From Flavobacteriales bacterium UBA972 (lineage in GTDB: Bacteria > Bacteroidota > Bacteroidia > Flavobacteriales > Schleiferiaceae), in assembly GCA_002292855.1 (NCBI GenBank), contig DBBY01000009.1, positions 1-19,119 on the forward strand: a stretch of DNA of 19,119 bases, in the 5' to 3' direction. A program made the position numbers and the translations under genes. Positions 13,175 through 19,119 of the stretch are shown in pieces. Below the pieces are notes generated by a model. The model was given only the letters and a program-made list of their open reading frames with translations. It did no database searches and was not told the origin of the DNA. Positions within the stretch are counted from its first letter, which is position 1. Each line of letters begins with the position of its first letter.

Positions 13175-13804
13175 ATGAAGAATTGGTTGTTTTTGGCATT
13201 GATTTTTGTTGCCCTTCATGACGCGAACGCACAGCGAAGGAACTACCGCGCCTCGAGTTCAAACTCTCGCGCACAAAAAGGTCAGGGAGAATGGTTTCAC
13301 ACTTTGGGCTACGACTTCGGTATAGGGATTGATTTGACGAATGGCTATTTGCCTTTTCAAAGCAACGGAGTAACCTGGGCACCGAGGTACACTGTTCCGA
13401 TAGGATCCGAAATGTCGGTTGGCGCCATGGCTCCAGTCGGCCTGGGATTCAGTCAAAATGCCAATGGGGGGCTTTCGCTGGCCTACCACTATACCTTGGC
13501 AGCAACCCTTCAGGTGGGGCTGGGCAGCACCCGCGAAGCCAACGTGCCCTTTGGGGCCTTTATGAACTTGGGCTACGGGAGTTTTGCCCGTCAGGTGCGG
13601 AACTACAGCGGTATAGGTCCGGTCTTTGTGCGCAATGGTTCCAACGGTGTTTTTTCGGAGGTCGGGGTGCGGTACGACTACCGCGGCAACGAAATCAATC
13701 TCTCTGCCGGACTCTGGCGGGTGCCGGTCAATGCGGTCGATAATGAAGGATTACCAATGGTAGATGTAGTATCCCTTCGCCTCATGTACGGGCTGGTTTA
13801 CTAG
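13175..13804 (+). CDS. Predicted outer-membrane beta-barrel protein, unknown function
   Basis: This is a 209-residue secreted protein. The N-terminus (Lys-Asn, then LFLALIFVAL, ending ANA|Q at residues 18-20) is a clear type I signal peptide. A Ser/Arg-rich segment (RRNYRASSSNSRAQKGQG) follows. The rest alternates short polar turns with amphipathic Gly- and aromatic-rich strands (for example LGYDFGIGIDL, LSLAYHYTLAATLQVGLG, FSEVGVRYDY, VSLRLMYGLVY) and ends in an aromatic residue, as outer-membrane barrels do. I do not recognise a named family. The start at 13175 was chosen because it begins the signal peptide and follows a -7-like box; an in-frame extension to 13103 would destroy the signal sequence. 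Its TAG stop shares CTAG with the convergent yqeY gene. Confidence 0.72.
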   Translation: MKNWLFLALIFVALHDANAQRRNYRASSSNSRAQKGQGEWFHTLGYDFGIGIDLTNGYLPFQSNGVTWAPRYTVPIGSEMSVGAMAPVGLGFSQNANGGLSLAYHYTLAATLQVGLGSTREANVPFGAFMNLGYGSFARQVRNYSGIGPVFVRNGSNGVFSEVGVRYDYRGNEINLSAGLWRVPVNAVDNEGLPMVDVVSLRLMYGLVY

Positions 13805-14259
13805 CCCAGTATCTCCTTGACAATGGCCGAAATGGCTTTGCCGTCGGCGCGCCCGGCGAGGGCTTTTGATGCGAATCCCATGGCTTGGCCAAACTGACTG
13901 CTGCTGCTGAAGCCCTGGGCACTTAAAAGTTCGCTCACGGCTAGACGAAGCGCCTCACCCTCTAGAGCCTCAGGCAGGTAGCCTTGAATCACTTTGAGTT
14001 GGGCCTCTTCGACCACTGCAAGGTCTTCGCGGTTCTGTGCCCTAAAAATCTCAAGGGATTCCACGCGCTGTTTTTTAATGCGCTGAATCACGCCTATGGC
14101 CTGGTCGTGGCTCATGCTGCCCTGGTTTGCCGCCGAAGTTTTTTCGGTAGTCAGGGCTGCACGAATCGAACGAATCGCATCAAGCCGCAGCTGATCCTTG
14201 GCCCGCATGGCAGACTTCATGTCTTCGCTGAGTTGCAGCTCAAGCGCCTCAATCGACAT
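13801..14259 (-). CDS. yqeY: GatB/YqeY domain protein
   Basis: This 152-residue YqeY protein has the helical domain also found at the C-terminus of the GatB amidotransferase subunit, thought to bind tRNA. Here it stands alone and its role is not settled. Recognisable segments are MKSAMRAKDQLRLDAIRSIRAAL near the N-terminus, IKKQRVESLEIFRAQNREDL in the middle, EEAQLKVIQGYLPEAL, and GRADGKAISAIVKEIL at the end. Its ATG lies inside the 3' end of ftsZ (11-bp overlap, ATGTCGATTGA), so it is translated with the division operon. A longer open frame upstream is a shadow of ftsZ. Its stop overlaps the stop of the convergent barrel-protein gene. Confidence 0.92.
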   Translation of the reverse strand: MSIEALELQLSEDMKSAMRAKDQLRLDAIRSIRAALTTEKTSAANQGSMSHDQAIGVIQRIKKQRVESLEIFRAQNREDLAVVEEAQLKVIQGYLPEALEGEALRLAVSELLSAQGFSSSSQFGQAMGFASKALAGRADGKAISAIVKEILG

Positions 14260-16408
14260 TGTCGTGCAAAAAGGAGTTGTTGGGCCGGAATTCCAGGTCG
14301 TTCTTCTCGCCGCGGACCATGTGGTCGCCCAAGCCATTCTGCTGGGAATAGCGGGTGCTGGCATCGAGGTCCCATCCTTGGCGTTCAAAGGCGGGTCGCT
14401 CGAGGTCTCCCTGCTGCATGCGCGCTTGATTTTGACCAAAATGGTGGTTGTAGGTCTGCAGGTAGGCTCGACGTTCCTGAGCCATTCGGCGCATGGTGTC
14501 TTCGAGGCTGTCGCGGTCGGGGTCAATCTCGGTAGTCATCGTCGCGACCGCGGGGGCGGTTCGCAGCTCAAACTGCACTTCGGGGCTACTGGCTGCTGGC
14601 TGCTGGCTGAATGCTACTGGCTCCTGGCTGAAGGCTACTGGTTCGTGGCTAAAGGCTTCTGGTTCCTGGCTAAAGGCTTCTGGCTCGTGGCTGCTGGCTA
14701 TTGGCTCGTAGCTACTGGTTACTGGCTCGTGGCTAAAGGCTTCCGGTTCTGCGGGAGCGGGTGCTGGAGCGTCTTCACGAAGGGAGGCCTCAAAGGCTAG
14801 AAACTCATCAAGACCAAATTCCTTGGCGGGCTTTGCAGGTTCTTCCTTCCAATCCAGGGTCCAGGTCATGCTGGGGCTGGCCTCTTCGTGAAGAGGTTTG
14901 TCCTCAGGACTCAATTCAGAGCCTACTTCGGGCGCAGCTTCTTCCTGAGGTTCAACCAGAAGAGCAAATTCGTGAACCTCCTCAGACGCTTCGTCCTCAG
15001 GTGCTGCCTCGGTGAATGCGGCCTCAGGAGCCTCTGGGGTCAGGGCTTCGGGCGCATCCCAAGGAAGGGCAGTGGACAGTTCAAAAGAAAAGTCCGAACT
15101 AAATTCTGATTCGACGTCTTCGTCCACAATGGCCAGTGCTTCCTCAGGGTTGGGATGCGCATGATGGGCGGGTTCTTGGGCCAAGTCAAAGGCGGGGCCA
15201 GACTCCAAGTCAAGGTCATAGGCCACTGGGGCCTCGGTAAGCTCGACGGGTTCGGGCGCTAGGGCTTGGGTAAAGGGAACATCCGTGGGGCTAGGGGTGG
15301 ACTCTTCGAGCGGACTCTTGCTTCGCACCGGCTCGTCAAACAGGTTGAATTGCGATCCGGGTGCCGAGTCGGGTTGGAGCTCGTAGATTACTTTTTCGGG
15401 CTCGGCGGGGTTGACCGTTCCGATGGGATTGGTAGCGCTGAAGCCCGTTGCGATGACGGTAACCTGGAGGGCTCCGTCAAGGTGGGGGTCCTCGCCAATG
15501 CCCATAATGATGTCGACCTGGCGGCCGGCTTGGTCCTGAATGTAGTCGTTGATTTCGCCGATTTCATCGAGCGTTACCTCGTGCTCGCCGCTTCCCGACA
15601 CGATCAGAAGCAGCACCGAGCGGGCTCCTTCAATGTGGTTGTCGTTCAAGAGCGGGCTGTCTAAGGCACTGCGCACCGACGAAAGGGCGCGGGTTGAGCC
15701 GGTAGCCTTTGCACTGCCCATGATGGCGGTTCCGCTGTTGTGCAAAACGGTTTTGGCGTCGCGCAGGTCGATGTTGACGCTGTAGTGGTGCGTGATTACT
15801 TCGGCGATTCCGCGCGCAGCGGTAGAAAGAACCTCGTCGGCCTTCATGAAGCCCTGCTTGAAGCCCAGGTTGCCGTAGACCTCGCGCAGTTTGTTGTTGT
15901 TGATTACAATTAGCGAATCCACGTGCTCGCGCAGGCGCTCGATGCCTAATTCTGCTTGACGCAGGCGCATGCTGCCCTCAAAGCCAAAGGGTGCGGTGAC
16001 GATTCCGACGGTCAAAATGCCCATTTCGCGGGCCGCCATGGCGATGATTGGTGCGGCGCCTGTTCCGGTTCCGCCGCCCATGCCTGCCGTGATGAAGACC
16101 ATCTTGGTTTGCGCCCCCAAAACGGCTTGAATTTCTTCGTAGCTCTCGAGTGCAGCCTGTTCGCCCACCTCGGGATTCGCTCCGGCACCGAGGCCTTCGG
16201 TCAGGGTAGCGCCGAGCTGAATTTTGTTTTCTACGGGGCTAAAATCAAGAGCCTGGGCGTCGGTGTTGCAGACAATAAAGTCTACGCCACGTATTCCTTG
16301 ATTCTTCATGTAGTTGACCGCGTTGGAGCCTCCGCCCCCTACGCCAATCACTTTGATGGCAGAGGAGCGGTGCTTGGGCAGGTCGAAGTCTAGAGAATGT
16401 GGGTCCAT
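14249..16408 (-). CDS. ftsZ: Cell division protein FtsZ with very long repeat-containing linker
   Basis: FtsZ is the tubulin-like GTPase that forms the division ring. The 719 residues are far longer than the usual 380-500. The folded core (about 1-325) has the tubulin signature GGGTGTG (111-117), and the T7 loop NIDLRD (212-217) with its two aspartates for GTP hydrolysis. A roughly 380-residue linker rich in Glu, Pro and Ala follows and contains a 7-residue tandem repeat (557-605). A later helical-looking segment (DTMRRMAQERRAYLQTYN) and the C-terminal tail NNSFLHDNVD, the Bacteroidota form of the partner-binding peptide, close the protein. It is transcribed after ftsA (4-nt gap) and before yqeY (11-bp overlap). 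Confidence 0.97.
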   Translation of the reverse strand: MDPHSLDFDLPKHRSSAIKVIGVGGGGSNAVNYMKNQGIRGVDFIVCNTDAQALDFSPVENKIQLGATLTEGLGAGANPEVGEQAALESYEEIQAVLGAQTKMVFITAGMGGGTGTGAAPIIAMAAREMGILTVGIVTAPFGFEGSMRLRQAELGIERLREHVDSLIVINNNKLREVYGNLGFKQGFMKADEVLSTAARGIAEVITHHYSVNIDLRDAKTVLHNSGTAIMGSAKATGSTRALSSVRSALDSPLLNDNHIEGARSVLLLIVSGSGEHEVTLDEIGEINDYIQDQAGRQVDIIMGIGEDPHLDGALQVTVIATGFSATNPIGTVNPAEPEKVIYELQPDSAPGSQFNLFDEPVRSKSPLEESTPSPTDVPFTQALAPEPVELTEAPVAYDLDLESGPAFDLAQEPAHHAHPNPEEALAIVDEDVESEFSSDFSFELSTALPWDAPEALTPEAPEAAFTEAAPEDEASEEVHEFALLVEPQEEAAPEVGSELSPEDKPLHEEASPSMTWTLDWKEEPAKPAKEFGLDEFLAFEASLREDAPAPAPAEPEAFSHEPVTSSYEPIASSHEPEAFSQEPEAFSHEPVAFSQEPVAFSQQPAASSPEVQFELRTAPAVATMTTEIDPDRDSLEDTMRRMAQERRAYLQTYNHHFGQNQARMQQGDLERPAFERQGWDLDASTRYSQQNGLGDHMVRGEKNDLEFRPNNSFLHDNVD
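14594..14740 (-). repeat. 21-bp tandem repeat in the ftsZ linker (7 units)
   Basis: Seven consecutive 21-bp units encode a 7-residue motif of the form A-[FS]-S-[HYQ]-[EQ]-P-[VIEA] (residues 557-605: AFSHEPV, TSSYEPI, ASSHEPE, AFSQEPE, AFSHEPV, AFSQEPV, AFSQQPA). Units differ by several substitutions but no indels, so reading frame is kept. A degenerate eighth unit (ASSPE) follows. Confidence 0.9.
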
Positions 16409-16412
16409 AGTT

Positions 16413-17846
16413 TTAATTCAAATCGTTGTCGTCAATAAGCTTGAGAAATCCGTCGGCCCAGCGCTTGAAGAAGTCGCCTTTGGCCTTTGTTTTTTGTGGT
16501 TGGTCCGCCCCGGAACCCCCTGCGGCAGGGGCCGTTTCGAGTTCGCCAAGGTGCTCTACCAAGACCTCGTCGGCCGGTTCAATAGCATCAGCAGGCGCGG
16601 GGCTGAGGTCCCAATGCGTGGATTCCAGCTCTGGACTCTGGGTCAAGGCGGGGTCGGATTCGCGCACATAAACGTCGAGGTCGCGTCCCTCGAGGCCCTT
16701 CATCAAGAGCCCCACGGCGGTGGCATACATCGGGGAGTTCAGTGCATGGTCCAGCGGAAGGGCGGCAAGGTGCTCGTTGGGGTAGCCGATGCGCGTATCC
16801 ATGCCGGTGAGGTATTCCACGAGCTGCTTCACGTGCTTGAGTTGGCTGCCTCCTCCGGTAATGACCACTCCGGCAATGAGCTTGCGCGAGGGCTGGTCGT
16901 ACCCGTAGTTTTTGACCTCGGTAAAGACTGCGTTGATGATTTCGGTGGTCCGGGCGTGAATGATTCGGCTCAGGGTTTTGAGGCTGATCTCCTTGGGGTC
17001 GCGTCCGCGCAGTCCTGGGATGGAGACAATCTCGTTTTCTTTGTTTTCTCCCGGCCAGGCGGAGCCAAATTTGACCTTGAGCTGCTCTGCCTGCTTCTCG
17101 ATGATGCTGCAGCCCTCTTTGATGTCGTTGGTGATGATGTTGCCTCCGTAGGGGATTACTGCGGTGTGGCGTATGATTCCGTCTTTAAAAATGGCGATGT
17201 CGGTGGTGCCGCCGCCGATGTCGACCAAGACCACGCCGGCTTCTTTTTCTTCTTGGCTCAGCACGGCCTTAGCGCTAGCCAGGGGTTCAAGATTCAAGGC
17301 CTTGAGTTCAAGGTCAGAAGACTTCACGCAGCGCGCAATGTTGCGAATGCTGGTCACCTGGCCCACTACAATGTGGAAGGTGGCCTCAAGCCGCGCGCCA
17401 TACATGCCGCAGGGTTCTTTGATGTCGCCTTGGCCGTCGACCTTGTATTCCTGGGGAATTACGTGAATGATTTCTTCTCCCGGCATCATGGCCAGTTTGT
17501 GCACGTTTTCGGTGAGGCGTTCCAGATCGAGTTCGTCGATAACTTCTTCGGAATCTACCCGTGTGATGTAGTCGCTGTGCTGAAGGCTGCGAATGTGCTG
17601 CCCTGCAATGCCCACGACCACTCCGGTTATGTCAAATCCGCAGTCCAGTTTGGCGGCTTCGATGGCCTGCTTGATGGACTCGATGGTTTGGGTGATGTTG
17701 ACCACCACGCCGCGCTGCACCCCAAGGCTTGGCGCGGTTCCGTAGCCGAGGATTTCGAGCTTGCGGTAGCTGTCGAGTTGACCGACCAGAACGGCAATTT
17801 TGGTGGTGCCGATGTCAAGTCCTACGGCGATTGTTGGGGTGTTCAT
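16413..17846 (-). CDS. ftsA: Cell division protein FtsA
   Basis: FtsA is an actin-like ATPase that tethers FtsZ filaments to the inner membrane and recruits the septal wall machinery. The 477 residues contain the actin-type phosphate 1 loop GLDIGTTKIA (9-18), the phosphate 2 loop VLVDIGGGTTDIAIF (206-220) and the adenosine motif VITGGGSQL (328-336). A disordered-looking acidic/Pro tail (about 395-455) leads to a C-terminal amphipathic helix (GDFFKRWADGFLKLIDD, 457-473), the membrane-targeting sequence. The tail makes it longer than the roughly 420-residue E. coli protein. Its ATG overlaps the ftsQ stop by 4 bp (ATGA), and ftsZ follows after 4 nt. Confidence 0.96.
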   Translation of the reverse strand: MNTPTIAVGLDIGTTKIAVLVGQLDSYRKLEILGYGTAPSLGVQRGVVVNITQTIESIKQAIEAAKLDCGFDITGVVVGIAGQHIRSLQHSDYITRVDSEEVIDELDLERLTENVHKLAMMPGEEIIHVIPQEYKVDGQGDIKEPCGMYGARLEATFHIVVGQVTSIRNIARCVKSSDLELKALNLEPLASAKAVLSQEEKEAGVVLVDIGGGTTDIAIFKDGIIRHTAVIPYGGNIITNDIKEGCSIIEKQAEQLKVKFGSAWPGENKENEIVSIPGLRGRDPKEISLKTLSRIIHARTTEIINAVFTEVKNYGYDQPSRKLIAGVVITGGGSQLKHVKQLVEYLTGMDTRIGYPNEHLAALPLDHALNSPMYATAVGLLMKGLEGRDLDVYVRESDPALTQSPELESTHWDLSPAPADAIEPADEVLVEHLGELETAPAAGGSGADQPQKTKAKGDFFKRWADGFLKLIDDNDLN

Positions 17847-18598
17847 GGTTGGCTGGGAGCGGAGGTTAGCATAAAGACGACCTGGTCTTCGAAGCGCACG
17901 TCAAGGCGCTCGAGTTGGTCCAGGGTTTTGTTTTGGAGCGCATAGGCATAAAGGGCCTTGGCGCGGTGGGCCTTGCGGGCAAATTCGCTGGCGTCTCCCC
18001 AAACGATGCGGTGGGGGTGCCATTCGGGAAAGGCGGTAAAGCCCATTTCGGGCGTATAATCCAGGGCGTACCAGCCGCCGCGGAACGAGGAATGCTGGGC
18101 TGCTCGGTTCAAAAGTCTTAGGGCTTCGGCCCGGCGGGCGCGGGTGTAGGTGCCGGTGACCAGCGGAAGCCTGGGCTTGTCGTGCTTGGAGAGGGGGAAT
18201 AAGTTGCCTGAAGCGTCGCAGTACGCGCTCTGTAATCCATTAGAAATCCGTGCTTTAGCCACTTTTTGCTTCACGACGCTGTACACTGTTCCATCCCAAG
18301 TTGAAAATACCTCTGCATCCTGCACCAGTTCATGGCTTTTGAGCTTTTCTTCTAACATTGAAATGTTGATTTCTTTCGCCATTTTGCCCGTCCAGGGCCA
18401 GCCTTCGCTCGCGAGGTTAGGGCAGAGGTCTGAGGCGATGAGCAGCACCTGATCTTTGGGCTGGTGAATGCGGACTTTGGTCGATACTTTGCGCGCGGAT
18501 TCTCGAGGCTGCAGAGCGAGAACAAGCCCAAGGGATAGGCCAGCAAGCCCAAGTATCCAGGAACTTATGATGACGGTGGTTCTCATCCAGGGCTTCAT
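17843..18598 (-). CDS. ftsQ: Cell division protein FtsQ
   Basis: This is a 251-residue bitopic membrane protein with a short cytoplasmic N-terminus, one transmembrane helix (about 8-29), a POTRA-like segment (about 72-125, including LEEKLKSHELVQDAEVF) and a beta-rich C-terminal domain ending LDVRFEDQVVFML. FtsQ links early and late division proteins. Sequence similarity alone is modest, but size, topology and the position between murC and ftsA make the call firm. The ATG at 18598 overlaps the murC stop (ATGA, 18595-18598). The POTRA-coding part (about 18230-18380) is strikingly AT-rich in its third codon positions compared with the rest of the gene. Confidence 0.9.
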   Translation of the reverse strand: MKPWMRTTVIISSWILGLAGLSLGLVLALQPRESARKVSTKVRIHQPKDQVLLIASDLCPNLASEGWPWTGKMAKEINISMLEEKLKSHELVQDAEVFSTWDGTVYSVVKQKVAKARISNGLQSAYCDASGNLFPLSKHDKPRLPLVTGTYTRARRAEALRLLNRAAQHSSFRGGWYALDYTPEMGFTAFPEWHPHRIVWGDASEFARKAHRAKALYAYALQNKTLDQLERLDVRFEDQVVFMLTSAPSQP

Positions 18599-19119
18599 GC
18601 TTGGGCGAGAATTAGGCGTTCTACGTGCGGAACCAGGCGGTCGATGTCGCCCGCGCCGACGGTGGCCACTACGGTGGCGGGTTGGCTGACGAGCCATTCG
18701 GCGCCGCGGTCATACGGTACGAGTTGGGCGCCTGGGATTCGGGCGGCGAGCATGGCGCTGTCGACTCCGGCCATGGCGCGTTCGCGGGCGGCATAGATTG
18801 GGAGTATGCCGACGTAGTCTGCGCCTCGAAGGGATTGGGCGAATCCCGCGGCGAAGTCGCGGGTGCGGCTGTAGAGGTGCGGTTGAAAGAGCAGGGCTAT
18901 TTTTTGGCCTGGGTGCATTCCCCGCAGGGCTTCGATGAGTCGGGTGAGTTCGGTGGGGTGGTGGGCGTAGTCGTCGATGTAGTGTCGGCCGGCGGCGCTT
19001 GCGCGGCGGTCGAACCGCCGCGCCACCCCGCGAAAGCTCGCGATCGCTTCGCCGATCGCGGCCGCGGGCATGCCCACGCTGTGGGCCAGCGCCGCCGCAG
19101 CCACCGCATTCTCCACATT
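18595..19119 (-). CDS. murC: UDP-N-acetylmuramate-L-alanine ligase MurC, C-terminal part
   Basis: MurC adds L-alanine to UDP-MurNAc in the cytoplasm, using ATP. Only the last 174 residues lie in the window; the N-terminal UDP-binding and most of the ATPase domain lie beyond the right edge, since the frame is open through 19119. The fragment starts in the conserved NVENAVAAAA (the end of the family's HNxxNAxAA motif), then shows FRGVARRFDRR, DDYAHHPTE, FQPHLYSRT and a terminal GAGDID, all characteristic of MurC. Its TGA overlaps the ftsQ ATG by 4 bp, consistent with a murC-ftsQ-ftsA-ftsZ-yqeY transcript. Confidence 0.95.
   Translation of the reverse strand, partial: NVENAVAAAALAHSVGMPAAAIGEAIASFRGVARRFDRRASAAGRHYIDDYAHHPTELTRLIEALRGMHPGQKIALLFQPHLYSRTRDFAAGFAQSLRGADYVGILPIYAARERAMAGVDSAMLAARIPGAQLVPYDRGAEWLVSQPATVVATVGAGDIDRLVPHVERLILAQA

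Noticed and set aside
13139..13219. 27-residue N-terminal extension of the MFS protein
   Set aside because: It runs antisense through the signal peptide of the barrel-protein gene and is a polar non-family stretch.
14594..14740. Tandem repeats as a CRISPR array
   Set aside because: Units are contiguous 21-mers without spacers and lie in frame inside ftsZ.
16314..17945. 543-codon open frame on the plus strand
   Set aside because: It is wholly antisense to ftsA and parts of its neighbours, which are certain. The translation has no recognisable motif; high G+C makes such frames common.

Overview
The window is a gene-dense stretch of chromosome from a member of the Bacteroidota, most likely a Flavobacteriales-type bacterium with fairly high G+C for the phylum. 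The grounds are: a division block in the order murC-ftsQ-ftsA-ftsZ-yqeY; an FtsZ ending in the Bacteroidota-style tail NNSFLHDNVD; a GldA-like ABC ATPase; a malic enzyme fused to a phosphotransacetylase domain; and repeated TAnnTTTG promoter -7 boxes close to start codons. No rRNA, tRNA, CRISPR array, insertion sequence or phage gene was seen.

Layout. (1) 2-958: 3' part of der, converging on a YefM/YoeB-type toxin-antitoxin pair (955-1430, minus). A GldA-like ABC ATPase (1559-2254, minus) follows. (2) 2304-4065: a tightly coupled plus-strand operon, rsgA-dtd-mazG (ribosome assembly, D-aminoacyl-tRNA proofreading, NTP clean-up). (3) 4179-5627: a glutaryl-CoA dehydrogenase-like flavoenzyme and a small Cys-containing lipoprotein. 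(4) 5716-9592, minus: a 4-TM membrane protein with hflX, then an uncharacterised radical SAM protein overlapping an RlmI-like methyltransferase. (5) 9688-11967: maeB, converging with a 35-bp overlap on an MFS transporter (11933-13138, minus). (6) 13175-13804: a predicted outer-membrane beta-barrel protein. (7) 13801-19119, minus: yqeY, ftsZ, ftsA, ftsQ and the 3' end of murC, read in the order murC to yqeY.

How the genes fit together. Most are housekeeping: translation quality control and ribosome assembly (der, rsgA, hflX, dtd, the methyltransferase, yqeY), central carbon metabolism (maeB, gcdH-like) and cell-wall synthesis coupled to division. Coding is very compact. Junctions use ATGA or TAATG stop/start overlaps, and two convergent pairs end inside the same self-complementary CTAG, which supplies both stop codons.

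The most unusual points are: -7 boxes only 4-8 nt from start codons, implying leaderless mRNAs; a 719-residue FtsZ whose linker carries a 21-bp/7-residue tandem repeat; the uncharacterised radical SAM-methyltransferase pair; an AT-shifted codon-usage patch inside ftsQ; and the palindromic operator-like region before the antitoxin gene. I found no clear evidence of a wholly new multi-gene system. The radical SAM-methyltransferase pair is the best candidate for undescribed biochemistry.
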